Assembly: GCA_046328715.1 (NCBI GenBank)
Contig: JAXLWB010000042.1
Coordinates: 1-64,000 of the forward strand
Direction: 5' to 3'
Length of the DNA stretch: 64,000 nt
DNA from: JAXLWB01 sp046328715
GTDB lineage: Bacteria > Chloroflexota > Anaerolineae > Caldilineales > Caldilineaceae
Shown here: positions 1-8,361 of the stretch, piece after piece
Layout: the number at the start of each line of letters is the position of its first letter
How positions within the stretch are numbered: position 1 is the stretch's first letter
Notes under the pieces: generated by a model
Told to the model about the DNA's origin: nothing
The model's database searches: none
Seen by the model: only the letters and a program-made list of their open reading frames with translations
Translations under genes and position numbers: made by a program

Positions 1-1001
1 ATCGACTCGATCATCGGTACCATCACCTCGCCCGACATTTGCGGAGGGTAATGCTGGCTGACCTTGATTGACTTGTTCTCGACAACCTGGCGAATCTCGG
101 CGACCTCTTCTTCGCAATGGCTGAAGTACCTGTCCCACCAGGCTTGCGGATCTTCCTGCCAACGCGCTTCAGTGGCCTCGTCGGTGTGATACCACCAGGG
201 CCAGGTGCCGCCGCCAGGGTTGGCAGTATCTCCCACTGGGAAAGCTCCAAAACGTTTGTAGAGATCGAAGGCTTTGGGGCCGGTCAGGGTGCTGCGTCGA
301 GTCTGATTCTTCCAATAATCGGCAGCTTTCTCTTCCAACCATTGGTCAATCAAGGGGAAGGCATCCTGCCCTTTGTAATAAAAATGGGTGAGCCAGACCG
401 AATGGTTGACGCCAGGGATCTCATAGGAAATCTGATCGCGCTCCAGCCCCAGCGCATCGGCCAAGTGATAGACGCCACCAAAGCCGTGACAAAGCCCCAC
501 CGCCTTAGCCTGTGGATACTTGCGCCCCATCATCGTAATGCCCGCCAGCACCGGATTGGCGACTTGCAGCAGCCACGCATTTGGACAGAGATCCAGTATA
601 TCCTGCAAGACGGATTCCATCAACCGCAATTGATAGAAGTTGATCCAGAAGGCCTCGTCGTGCATCACATGGTAGCTGCCACCAAAGCGATAGCCATGTT
701 TCTTGCCAATCGCCACGCCTTCTTGCAGGCGATAATGGCTGGCCGCCAGCGCCGTGTTGATCACAAAGTCGGCACCCTTGAGCGACTTGCGCCTATCCAG
801 CGTTTTTTCGAGTTTGAAATTGGCACCGACCTCCTTGGCATAACGCTGACAAAGGCCATAGATCGCATTCAAGCGTCCTTCGTCGATGTCCATAAAGTTG
901 ATCGTGCTGCCATAGAGGTTGGGCGTGAGACAAAGGTCGCGCATCAAGTTAAGTGAGAAGACTGCACTACCCGCACCGATGAGACTAATTTTGACTGTCA
1001 T
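1..1001 (-). CDS. Family 4 glycoside hydrolase (partial, 3' end beyond window)
   Basis: About 333 residues are visible, from an ATG at 1001; the reading frame is still open at base 1. GH4 enzymes cleave alpha-glycosides by an NAD- and divalent-metal-dependent redox mechanism. Seen here: an N-terminal dinucleotide-binding fold (LIGAGSAVFS, residues 7-16), VANP near 147-150, the CHG metal motif (C171-H172) and a GVNHSVWLT segment downstream, all in the usual order. The relaxed GDTANPGGG segment is more like alpha-galacturonidase or alpha-galactosidase branches than maltose-6-phosphate hydrolase, but I cannot fix the substrate. It is the last visible gene of the leftward operon that starts at 8040, so its substrate probably enters through the adjoining Dpp-type importer. 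Confidence 0.85.
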   Translation of the reverse strand, partial: MTVKISLIGAGSAVFSLNLMRDLCLTPNLYGSTINFMDIDEGRLNAIYGLCQRYAKEVGANFKLEKTLDRRKSLKGADFVINTALAASHYRLQEGVAIGKKHGYRFGGSYHVMHDEAFWINFYQLRLMESVLQDILDLCPNAWLLQVANPVLAGITMMGRKYPQAKAVGLCHGFGGVYHLADALGLERDQISYEIPGVNHSVWLTHFYYKGQDAFPLIDQWLEEKAADYWKNQTRRSTLTGPKAFDLYKRFGAFPVGDTANPGGGTWPWWYHTDEATEARWQEDPQAWWDRYFSHCEEEVAEIRQVVENKSIKVSQHYPPQMSGEVMVPMIES

Positions 1002-1009
1002 AAGGTTTT

Positions 1010-1094
1010 GGAGATTGAGAGATTGAGAGATTGAGAGGTTAGGAGATTGGTTGTCGAGTAACAGTCAATCTCTTCATCTCTTAATTTCCCGATC
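1010..1094. repeat. Word-hairpin in GH4/CocE gap (GAGATTG words)
   Basis: The left arm repeats GAGATTGA and variants, and the right arm repeats CAATCTCTT and variants, forming an imperfect stem. It starts about 12 bases after the stop of the CocE-type gene and ends 9 bases before the GH4 start. It has no U-tract, so it is probably not a simple terminator inside this operon. Confidence 0.75.
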
Positions 1095-1105
1095 TCGAAG
1101 TTATT

Positions 1106-3127
1106 TCACAACAAATTTCTTGGAATGGAACGCACCCACCGTCGCTGGTGAAATTGCGATCCATTCATGGTGATTTCTAGCTGAATGTTGATGTTAAAGG
1201 TTGTTGCTGTACTTTCGATTTGGGCACGGGCGATGGTGTCGATCACCCGTTGCGGCCAATACAGGGTTTTGTGTTGGATACCATTGATCGTAGCATGAGC
1301 TGGATCATTTTCAAAGACGGTTGCCACTCCTTCAGCAAAACTGTTCACCTCCACGCTATCTGAAACTCGGGTTCGGCCCGAAGTTCCCACCGTTACAGAG
1401 ACAGCCCCACTGATGTTGTCGCGCGTGGTGCTAAAAACCTGGCGATTGGCGAAACCAGTGACTAGTGGCGTAAAGGGCGTGGGTGGCTGGAAGCTTGGCT
1501 GGCTGTGGTCGTTGTTGTTTGTGACCAACAAGGGCAATTGAACAGAAGCCGGAGATTGTCCACCAAAGTGGAATTCGCCGCTGTGGGCTTTGGGCGATGG
1601 CCAGGTATTGGGGAAATCCGCTCCGGCCAGGCTGACACGAATACGATGTCCCGCCGCAAAGTGCCAACAGGTAGCGTCCAATTCAAGCTCGATTTTGTAT
1701 AGCTGACCGGGGATGACAGGCGAAGGCGCAGTATGTGATTCACGATGGGTAAGGTTGATTACACCTTTGGTAATTAGCGCCGTACTCGGTTCAGAGGAGT
1801 CATCTGGTGGCACATCAATCAGGCGTGCCGAGACAGTGGCAATGTCAGTCGAGACTGCTACAAAGAGCGTAACTTTGGGGTGACCAAGAATCTCAAGCGG
1901 TTCTAGCAATGGATCCGAGGTCCAACTGTATGAAAAGGACTCTTCCAGCCGTTGATCGACCGGAGTGACCAACGGGCTACCTGCCGAAAACATGCCAAAG
2001 GTGGTTCCGACGGTTGGATTATAGCTGTATTTAACCACGCCACGCGCGTCGGTTTGTGGCGCGGCTTGCAGACGATGGTCTTTGCCCAGATAAAGTGTAT
2101 GCTGAGCTTGGGCGGCAGGATTCCACTCCTTCTCAAAACGCCAATAACCGCTCGTCAATTTGCGTTCGGCAGCGGGCGGATCGTACTGTTGCACATAAAT
2201 GCTGATCGGCGGTTCGGCGGTCACCCCGTTGTCAATCCCTTTGAGCCAATAATCGTACCAACGCGCCATCTCGTGCAGGTGATCGATCCGTGGACCGGGT
2301 TGTCCTACATCGGGTGCCACATGAAGCCAAGGACCGATCAAAACTTTTTTGGGCGCATTCAGATGTTGAAAGACGCGCGGATTACAGTTGGTGTAACCAT
2401 CACGCCAACCGCCGAGCAGAAAGGTCGCCGCCTCGATCGAACCATAATCCTCGCAGAGTGAGCCTTGCTTCCAATAGTCGTTGTAGACTTGGTTGGAAAG
2501 CCAGGTGAGCAGCCAGGGTTCGGCCTTGAGATGATCTTCCCAAATCTCTGCCCAGTGATCGCCGCAAGCTTCGGGATAGGGCGGCATGGCATTTTGCACC
2601 ACCATCGACAGCCCATAGGTCGCCACATCGTAGAGCATTTGCAGCGCGCCCCCTTTGTAATGACAATCATCCGTATAACGATTGTCGGTGAAGTACATCG
2701 GGCAGATCGCTTTGAGCGCAGGCGGGCGGTGCATAGCCACCTGCAACGAGTTAAAGCCGCCATACGAGGTGCCAAACATCCCGACTTTGCCCGTGCACCA
2801 AGGCTGACTTGCCATCCAGGCAATTGCCTCGACCGCGTCCAACTGCTCTTGTACCGAGTATTCGTCGCTGGCCGTGCCGCCCGAACTACCAGTACCCCGC
2901 ACATCAATGCGTAGTGCTGCGTAGCCTCGTTGCGCCAGGTAGGTTTGGAAACGCAGATTGCTGGCGCTGAGATCATCTTTGCGGTAGGGGTAATAGTCAA
3001 AGACAGCGGGAACAGGCTCGTTCGTATCAGGCAAAAAGAGCGCTGCATCCAACTCGACACCATCGGACAGGGGAATACGCACATGTTTGTGGCTTTTTAC
3101 AGCAAAAAGCGCTGAGTTGTCTGACAT
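1106..3127 (-). CDS. CocE/NonD family serine hydrolase (X-Pro dipeptidyl-peptidase type)
   Basis: 673 residues. The start at 3127 is chosen because GGAG lies 6 bases upstream; a longer frame from 3160 would overlap the preceding permease. Members are alpha/beta hydrolases that cleave esters or acyl-amides, including cocaine esterase, acylase and Xaa-Pro peptidases. Seen: nucleophile motif GTSYGG (S121), GGWRDGY (D243) and GPWLH (H269), matching the family Ser-Asp-His triad, followed by the beta-rich C-terminal jelly-roll region with repeated hydrophobic strands. No signal peptide, so it is probably cytoplasmic. It is located downstream of a Dpp-type importer, suggesting that it processes an imported ester or amide. 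The physiological substrate is unknown. Confidence 0.9.
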   Translation of the reverse strand: MSDNSALFAVKSHKHVRIPLSDGVELDAALFLPDTNEPVPAVFDYYPYRKDDLSASNLRFQTYLAQRGYAALRIDVRGTGSSGGTASDEYSVQEQLDAVEAIAWMASQPWCTGKVGMFGTSYGGFNSLQVAMHRPPALKAICPMYFTDNRYTDDCHYKGGALQMLYDVATYGLSMVVQNAMPPYPEACGDHWAEIWEDHLKAEPWLLTWLSNQVYNDYWKQGSLCEDYGSIEAATFLLGGWRDGYTNCNPRVFQHLNAPKKVLIGPWLHVAPDVGQPGPRIDHLHEMARWYDYWLKGIDNGVTAEPPISIYVQQYDPPAAERKLTSGYWRFEKEWNPAAQAQHTLYLGKDHRLQAAPQTDARGVVKYSYNPTVGTTFGMFSAGSPLVTPVDQRLEESFSYSWTSDPLLEPLEILGHPKVTLFVAVSTDIATVSARLIDVPPDDSSEPSTALITKGVINLTHRESHTAPSPVIPGQLYKIELELDATCWHFAAGHRIRVSLAGADFPNTWPSPKAHSGEFHFGGQSPASVQLPLLVTNNNDHSQPSFQPPTPFTPLVTGFANRQVFSTTRDNISGAVSVTVGTSGRTRVSDSVEVNSFAEGVATVFENDPAHATINGIQHKTLYWPQRVIDTIARAQIESTATTFNINIQLEITMNGSQFHQRRWVRSIPRNLL

Positions 3128-3143
3128 GGATGACTCCATTGGT

Positions 3144-4067
3144 TTACTCGACTTGAACACGCGGGTCGAGCCAGGTATACAAGATGTCTACTAGCAAATT
3201 TGCGACTCCAATCAACAAGGCACCAAAGAGAACACTGCCCATGATCATTGGAATATCCAAACGGATGGCAGCTTCTAGCGTTTGCCAGCCTATGCCAGGC
3301 CAGTTAAAGACCCGTTCGACCAGCGCAATGCCGGTGAGCAGCGAGGCCAAATCCACCCCAATCATGGTGACAACGGGTAACATCGCATTGCGCAACATAT
3401 GACGCCAGGCGATCACACGACCGCTCAATCCTTTTGCTTGCGCCGTACGCACATAGTCCATCGAGATCACATCCAACATGCTCGATCGCAGTACGATGCC
3501 ATACCAGGCCGACCACGGCACGGCCACGGCCAACGTCGGCAATACCAGATGGCGCAGGGTGCCATAGCCACCAATCGGGAACCATTTGAGACGAAAGGCG
3601 AGAAAGTAGATCAGCAACAGCCCGGCAAAAAAGGTCGGCAGTGAGACTGAGAGGGTCTGCAAGATCATCAACCCTCGATCCAGCAGCGAGCCGTTCCTGA
3701 GTGCCGCCATTGTCCCCAGCGTAATCCCAAGCAGACTGGCGACGAGAATAATCGAAAGGGCCAACAGGGCGGTGGCTGGCAACTTGGCAAAGAGCGCCTC
3801 GCGCACTGGCTGTCGGAAATAGAACGACTGGCCTAGATCGCCGCGCAGCAAATGGCTCAGGTAACGGGCATATTGCACATAGAGTGGCTGATCCAGCCCA
3901 TATTGTTGACGAACTTGAGCAATCGCCACACTATCCGCCTTGGGCCCAACCAACGCTAGCGCCGGGTCAACCGGACCGGCGAAGATCAGGATAAAAGTCA
4001 GGATCGACACGCCGAACAGTGTGATGAGCATCCACAAGAGTCGGCGTAGAATGTATTGAACAAGCAT
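3144..4067 (-). CDS. ABC importer permease, DppB/OppB type
   Basis: 307 residues, the usual length for the family. The N-terminus (MLVQYILRRLLWMLITLFG) is the classic DppB start: Arg-rich followed by the first membrane helix. The protein shows about six membrane segments and the cytoplasmic coupling loop near residues 196-215 (VRTAQAKGLSGRVIAWRHML). It forms the transmembrane pore together with the DppC-type subunit encoded just upstream, serving the family-5 binding protein at 6328-8040. No ATPase gene of this importer is visible in the window, so ATPases are probably shared or encoded beyond base 1. It is separated from the DppC-type gene by a word-hairpin. Confidence 0.93.
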   Translation of the reverse strand: MLVQYILRRLLWMLITLFGVSILTFILIFAGPVDPALALVGPKADSVAIAQVRQQYGLDQPLYVQYARYLSHLLRGDLGQSFYFRQPVREALFAKLPATALLALSIILVASLLGITLGTMAALRNGSLLDRGLMILQTLSVSLPTFFAGLLLIYFLAFRLKWFPIGGYGTLRHLVLPTLAVAVPWSAWYGIVLRSSMLDVISMDYVRTAQAKGLSGRVIAWRHMLRNAMLPVVTMIGVDLASLLTGIALVERVFNWPGIGWQTLEAAIRLDIPMIMGSVLFGALLIGVANLLVDILYTWLDPRVQVE

Positions 4068-4081
4068 ATGTTTGTGTGTAA

Positions 4082-4175
4082 ATCAGTAGGCCAGTGGACA
4101 GTAGACAGTGAAACAGTAGAGTACTCCACTGATTACTGACTTACTGACCCACTGACCGACTGTCCCACTGTCCTA
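4082..4175. repeat. Word-hairpin between the two permeases (GACAGTGGGACAG words)
   Basis: On the minus strand the DppC-type stop TAG is followed at once by GACAGTGGGACAGTCGG, then runs of CAGTAAGTCAGTAATCAG, a short loop and the complementary run. This is an imperfect palindrome of about 90 bases that fills the whole gap between the two genes. It uses the same words as the hairpin at 28346-28437. Confidence 0.75.
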
Positions 4176-5099
4176 CTTTCTCCGCGTTGGGTCCATTGCC
4201 TCGCGCAGCCCCGCACCGAGCAGGTTAAAACAGACGACGGTCAACATAATCGCCAAGCCAGGATAGAGCGCAACCCAGGGGGCTGCGCGGTAATAATCCA
4301 TGCCATCTTGAATCATCAGGCCCCAGGAAGGCGTAGGCGGTGGCACCCCTAACCCGACAAAACTGAGGCTGGCTTCAGTAAAGATGGTGGTAGGAATGCC
4401 CAATGCCAGGTAGATAATGACTAGCGGCAACAGGTGCGGCAGTAAGTGGCGGATAAAAATGCGCCTTCCGGGTGTGCCGCTTGCGTGCGCAGCCAGGACG
4501 TAATCCATCTTCTTCAGTGCCAAAATCTGACTGCGAAAGATGCGCGCTGGGTAGGTCCAAGAAAAGAGCGAGATCACGGTAATCACCACCCAGGCACCGG
4601 GGCTAAGGATGACGACAAAGAGCAGAATCACAAAAAAGGTCGGCATACTCATCACCAGATCGACAAAGCGCATAATGGCAAAATCGACCTTGCCACCCAC
4701 AAAGCCAGCCGTACCACCGATGAGTAAGGCCAGTGTGATCGAGATGGCATTGGCGGCCAGCCCGATGCCTAACGACAGCCTGCCCCCATAGAGCAACCGG
4801 CTCAGCAGATCCCGCCCAACCCCGTCGGTGCCCAGCCAAAAGCGAGCATTCGGCATGAGCGGCTCCCCCATTTCGGAGAGGCCCTCTTTGCGAAACTGTT
4901 CAACCGGGTCATAGGGGGCCAGCCAGGGCGCACTGATGGCAGCCAGGAGAATCAAGAGCAGCAACAAGCCTGCCGCCACAGCCAATCGTTGCTGGCGAAA
5001 GCGAAGCCAAACATCCTGCCGCCAACTGCGGGCTGCGCGCTTGGACGCGTTCTCCTCTTTTAACTGTGAAGCACCCTCTAGCTGCATACCGAATGCCAT
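4173..5099 (-). CDS. ABC importer permease, DppC/OppC type
   Basis: 308 residues. A cytoplasmic N-terminus precedes a strong first membrane helix (LAVAAGLLLLLILLAAISAP). The periplasmic segment FWLGTDGVGRDLLSRLLYGG is the diagnostic DppC motif, and the coupling loop AAHASGTPGRRIFIRHLLPH is near residues 205-225. The TEASLSFVGLGVPPPTPSWG stretch is also typical of the family. It pairs with the DppB-type subunit immediately downstream. The start at 5099 lies 51 bases after the enolase-superfamily gene stop, consistent with one transcript. Confidence 0.93.
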   Translation of the reverse strand: MAFGMQLEGASQLKEENASKRAARSWRQDVWLRFRQQRLAVAAGLLLLLILLAAISAPWLAPYDPVEQFRKEGLSEMGEPLMPNARFWLGTDGVGRDLLSRLLYGGRLSLGIGLAANAISITLALLIGGTAGFVGGKVDFAIMRFVDLVMSMPTFFVILLFVVILSPGAWVVITVISLFSWTYPARIFRSQILALKKMDYVLAAHASGTPGRRIFIRHLLPHLLPLVIIYLALGIPTTIFTEASLSFVGLGVPPPTPSWGLMIQDGMDYYRAAPWVALYPGLAIMLTVVCFNLLGAGLREAMDPTRRK

Positions 5100-5149
5100 A
5101 GAGTACGCTCATTTCACGGATCAATCAACACAACAGAAATCCGCGGTTC

Positions 5150-6202
5150 TTACACCCGATAACGCTCCACTGCCGCTTCATCCAGTTCTACGCCCAGCCC
5201 TGGCACTTGTGGCACGAGCGCATAGCCATCTTCGTAACGGATCGGCTCGACAATCAGGTCATCTTCCCGGAAAAAGTTGCCAATAATATCGCTTGCCATC
5301 GTACAGCCCTTTGCCGCCGAGCAGGCATGAATGTAGGCCATATCAAGGATGCCTAGATCGACGCCGGAGCCGTGCCAAACCGGCTTGCCTGCCGCATCGG
5401 CAATGTAGGCCATACGCACAAACTCGACCATGCAGCCATTTAGATTGAAACAATCGACACAATCCTTGGCCAGTGCGGCCAAGACATCCTGAGGGCGAGT
5501 GAGATGCAGCGCCAGCGGAATATTGAGCTTGTTTAACTCGCGACGCATAAAGACATACCACTCCAGATCCGTGCGCGGGGTCGGGTCTTCGTAGACTTCG
5601 ATGTTGTACCCTTCCATCTGGCGCGCCAATTCGAGGGTTGCCCCTGGACGATAAAAACGAAAGTTGGGATCAATAGTAATCTTCATCTCCGGCACAGCGG
5701 CAGCAATCGCCTTGACCCGTTCCACCATCGGATCTTCTAGGGTACACTTCATCTTGAGCCCTTTGAAGCCCTTGGCCCAACCCTCTCGGGCCGTTTGAGC
5801 AATGTCTTCGGGCGTCTTCTGCCCGCACCAATAATCGACCTTGACCCGATCGCGGTGGGCACCGCCCAACAGTTGATGAACCGGCAATCCGAGTGCCTTG
5901 CCCACCAGATCAAAAATGGCAATCTCAAATCCGTCATAGGCACTATTGGCGGGGATCGGTAGATGGGTGAGGGGCAAACGCAAGGGGTCGCAACCGAGCA
6001 AAGCGGCAATGGCACTCGCTACCTCAGCCTGCGTTGCACCGCGATAGGTTTCTCCGATGCCAAACAAACCACTGTCAGTATGGACTTTGAGGATGAATTT
6101 GGGAACCTCATCAAACTCCGCCTTGCCCCACTGCGGACTATGTACCGTTCCCGGTCGCATAGGCACAACCACTTGATAGGTGTCAATCTTGCTGATTTTC
6201 AT
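5150..6202 (-). CDS. Enolase-superfamily enzyme (mandelate racemase/glucarate dehydratase-like)
   Basis: 350 residues from ATG 6202; the longer frame from 6286 would translate a word-hairpin and is rejected. Superfamily members abstract a proton next to a carboxylate using Mg2+ (racemases, sugar-acid dehydratases). Seen: K150-x-K152 (GLKMKC), D178 (TIDPN), E205 (YEDPTP), a candidate Asp near 250 and H277 (VWHGSGVD). The C-terminus PGLGVELDEAAVERY is common in glucarate dehydratase-like members. Oddly, the position where the third metal ligand (Glu, Asp or Asn) is expected reads LALHL, with His233 or Leu234. This may be an alternative ligand or a changed activity. It probably acts on a sugar acid brought in by the neighbouring importer. 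Confidence 0.85.
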   Translation of the reverse strand: MKISKIDTYQVVVPMRPGTVHSPQWGKAEFDEVPKFILKVHTDSGLFGIGETYRGATQAEVASAIAALLGCDPLRLPLTHLPIPANSAYDGFEIAIFDLVGKALGLPVHQLLGGAHRDRVKVDYWCGQKTPEDIAQTAREGWAKGFKGLKMKCTLEDPMVERVKAIAAAVPEMKITIDPNFRFYRPGATLELARQMEGYNIEVYEDPTPRTDLEWYVFMRRELNKLNIPLALHLTRPQDVLAALAKDCVDCFNLNGCMVEFVRMAYIADAAGKPVWHGSGVDLGILDMAYIHACSAAKGCTMASDIIGNFFREDDLIVEPIRYEDGYALVPQVPGLGVELDEAAVERYRV

Positions 6203-6246
6203 GGTCCAATTCTTCGACGTTACTGATTTGAATTGGGGATAAAATA

Positions 6247-6322
6247 TAAAAGTTGAAGAGTGGAAAAGTTGAAAAGTGGCAGACAAGAACTACTCTTCAA
6301 CTTTTCAACTTTTCCACTCTGC
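6247..6322. repeat. Word-hairpin upstream of enolase-superfamily gene (AAGTTGAAAAGTGG words)
   Basis: Left arm words AAGTTGAAGAGTGG and AAGTTGAAAAGTGG, right arm CTTCAACTTTTCAACTT and CCACTC, with a short AGACAAGAACT-containing loop. It starts a few bases after the binding-protein stop (6328 on the minus strand) and ends 45 bases before the next start. Confidence 0.75.
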
Positions 6323-6327
6323 TCATG

Positions 6328-8040
6328 TCAACTCTTCTCTTCGATCCACGCCGTCTCCAGATAGGGCCAACCGTAGATCGGGCTCATAAAGTCATCGTGG
6401 ACATAGTCTTTGCCCAACGAAATGCGTTGCGGATTGTTACGTCCCACCCAGGCAACATCCTGGTTGATCACAATATCTTCGATCTCACGGTAGCCTTTGA
6501 TCCGTTCCGGATCGGTCAGGGGCAAGGCTTCGACGCGCTCAAGGATCTCATCGATCTTCGGATTGCAGTAGTAACCATCGTTGTAGCCTGTTTCTGAAGA
6601 TTTGCAACTGGTCCATGCCGAACAGAAGTCATAGGCATCGGGGAAACTAGCCGCCCAACCATAGTTGAAGAGCGCCACTTCGCCAGAGCGGATGCGGTCG
6701 CGCCACTCCTTCCACTGACCCACTGCCAACTCTACCTCGATGCCAATCGCTGCCAAATCGGCCTGGATCAGTTGACCAGTTTCGGTGTCAGTGCTTACAT
6801 ACATCTTTACACCTTTGATGCCGTCCCCATAGCCAGCCTCCTTGAAGAGTGCTTTCGCTTTTTCGACATCATATTGATAGTTGCTCTTGAAGTTCTTATC
6901 ATATTGAATCATGGGAATGGCATAGAAGCCTTCCAACGGTGTGATCGTACCTGCACGCTTTTTGGCATAGCCTTCTTTGTCCAATGCCATGGCAACTGCC
7001 TGGCGTACACGGATATCGTCAAAAGGTTTCGCTTTGAAATGGAATGCCAACCGCTCTGTACCAACGCTAGGTGCCATGCGGAGTTGCGCCTTGAGTTCGG
7101 GCTCACTCAACAAGCGTGGCAACTCCGCAGCAGGAATATCATGGACCCATTCTGCTTCGCCGCTCTCCCATTTCAACATCTGCACGGCATTATCGACATT
7201 GAGATAAAGTTCAATCCGCTCGATATAAGGTTGACCCGCTTTGAAATAATCGGAATTACGTTCGTAGATCGCCTTTTCACCCGCCACCCACTCGACAAAC
7301 TTAAACGGACCCGTGCCAATCACCGTCTTAAAACCCCAATCAGCACCAGCTTGGATCGTTTCGTCTTTGGGAATGATGGCGTTCATGCTCATGGAGAGCA
7401 AGGCGGGAAAGACAGCTTGGGGCTTGCTGAGCGTAATCTCGACGGTGTGGCTGTCGATCACTTTGATCCCCGAAAGTTCTTTGCTTTTGCCATCGATCAC
7501 ATCCTGATAACCAACGATATTTTCGGAATAGGTTTTGCCCCAACTGTAGACATCGGGCCACAACTGATGTTCCAACGAAAACTTAACATCATCGGCTACC
7601 ATCTCGCGTCCATTGTGAAATTTGACTCCGGGCCGCAGCGGAATCGTATAGACCAGTCCATCCTCGCTGATCTTGGGCAGATCAGCAGCGAGATCGGCAT
7701 AAAATTCGCCATCTTTGGTGTAAAAGTAGAGCTGATTGTAGAGCACCATGCCCGCGCTCCACCAGTCTTCGCTGCTTTCAGCGGCGGGCGGATCGAGCGA
7801 ACGAATATCGCCCCGACCGTAGATTCGATAGACACCGCCGACTTTGGGTCCCGTTTGTGCGCTTTGCGCTGCGGGTGCAGCCTCACCGCCGCTGCTGGGT
7901 GTTGCTGGTGCGCAAGCGGCAACGAGTGATCCGGTTGCCAATGCGCCACTAGCTATTGCCATCGTGCGCAGAAAAGCACGCCGCGAGAGTAGGTAGCTCT
8001 GGCGCAAAAATGGATTTTCGCTCTGGGTTTCCGATTTCAT
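6328..8040 (-). CDS. Family-5 ABC substrate-binding lipoprotein (DppA/OppA type), Tat signal
   Basis: 570 residues. The N-terminus has a twin-arginine motif (SRRAFLRTM), a hydrophobic stretch and a lipobox ending LVAAC, so it is probably exported by Tat and anchored as a lipoprotein. The body carries SBP_bac_5 features: the DLAADLPKISEDGLVYTIPL opening block, GTGPFKFVEWVAGEKAIYERN, and VRQAVAMALDK. The family binds peptides, nickel, opines or oligosaccharides, so the ligand is uncertain. It is the first gene of the leftward operon. Its expression is predicted to depend on the consensus promoter at 8220-8248 and the operator at 8171-8182. Confidence 0.92.
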   Translation of the reverse strand: MKSETQSENPFLRQSYLLSRRAFLRTMAIASGALATGSLVAACAPATPSSGGEAAPAAQSAQTGPKVGGVYRIYGRGDIRSLDPPAAESSEDWWSAGMVLYNQLYFYTKDGEFYADLAADLPKISEDGLVYTIPLRPGVKFHNGREMVADDVKFSLEHQLWPDVYSWGKTYSENIVGYQDVIDGKSKELSGIKVIDSHTVEITLSKPQAVFPALLSMSMNAIIPKDETIQAGADWGFKTVIGTGPFKFVEWVAGEKAIYERNSDYFKAGQPYIERIELYLNVDNAVQMLKWESGEAEWVHDIPAAELPRLLSEPELKAQLRMAPSVGTERLAFHFKAKPFDDIRVRQAVAMALDKEGYAKKRAGTITPLEGFYAIPMIQYDKNFKSNYQYDVEKAKALFKEAGYGDGIKGVKMYVSTDTETGQLIQADLAAIGIEVELAVGQWKEWRDRIRSGEVALFNYGWAASFPDAYDFCSAWTSCKSSETGYNDGYYCNPKIDEILERVEALPLTDPERIKGYREIEDIVINQDVAWVGRNNPQRISLGKDYVHDDFMSPIYGWPYLETAWIEEKS

Positions 8041-8170
8041 TCTTCCCTCCTTTGGTAGACGTTGATAAAAAACGACAAGTTTTCACAACAATGCCAATGC
8101 AGGACTCAGAAGACTCTAAAAAGAAACATAACCACAGCACAAAATCAGGGGATATCAATGATTGGCGCTT

Positions 8171-8182
8171 TCTGTATACAGA
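8171..8182. promoter_or_regulatory. Palindromic operator TCTGTATACAGA, probable GntR-regulator site 1
   Basis: A perfect 12-base palindrome in the divergent gap, about 30-40 bases downstream of the predicted leftward start site. It shares CTGTATACA with the second site at 8321-8329. The pair, flanking a GntR gene, is the expected layout for its binding sites. Confidence 0.65.
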
Positions 8183-8219
8183 ACTTTGGAATAAAGAGGA
8201 GGATTGGTTTGCAAAAATG

Positions 8220-8248
8220 ATTATAGTATCCCGTAGATTTCTTGTCAA
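8220..8248 (-). promoter_or_regulatory. Consensus sigma-70-type promoter for the leftward operon
   Basis: On the minus strand TTGACA (8248-8243) is followed by a 17-base spacer and TATAAT (8225-8220), a perfect consensus match. Transcription would start near 8213 and run through the operator at 8171-8182 into the binding-protein gene at 8040. Confidence 0.8.
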
Positions 8249-8293
8249 CCTCGCAAAATAGTCCTGTTTCTCCTCAAAAGCGGTTTTCCTGAG

Positions 8294-8329
8294 TTGAAAT
8301 GCAAGGAAGATTTACATATACTGTATACA
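8294..8329 (+). promoter_or_regulatory. Promoter of the GntR gene with overlapping operator site 2
   Basis: TTGAAA (8294-8299), 17-base spacer, TATACT (8317-8322). The CTGTATACA core (8321-8329) overlaps the -10 box and the start site, so the regulator would repress its own transcription and that of the two catabolic genes behind it. Confidence 0.7.
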
Positions 8330-8361
8330 AATCGAACAGGTAAGAAATTGCAATTCGTGTA

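Noticed and set aside
117..956. A 279-codon frame on the plus strand
   Set aside because: It is antisense to the GH4 gene, whose motifs (CHG, VANP) are read on the minus strand; no ribosome site or family match.
1010..1094. CRISPR array among the junction repeats
   Set aside because: Repeat units are adjacent, vary in length, form one palindrome and have no spacers of constant length; no cas genes are present.
6772..7929. A 385-codon frame on the plus strand
   Set aside because: It runs opposite to the Tat-exported binding protein, which has clear family motifs; the plus-strand product is rich in Cys/His without any recognisable domain.
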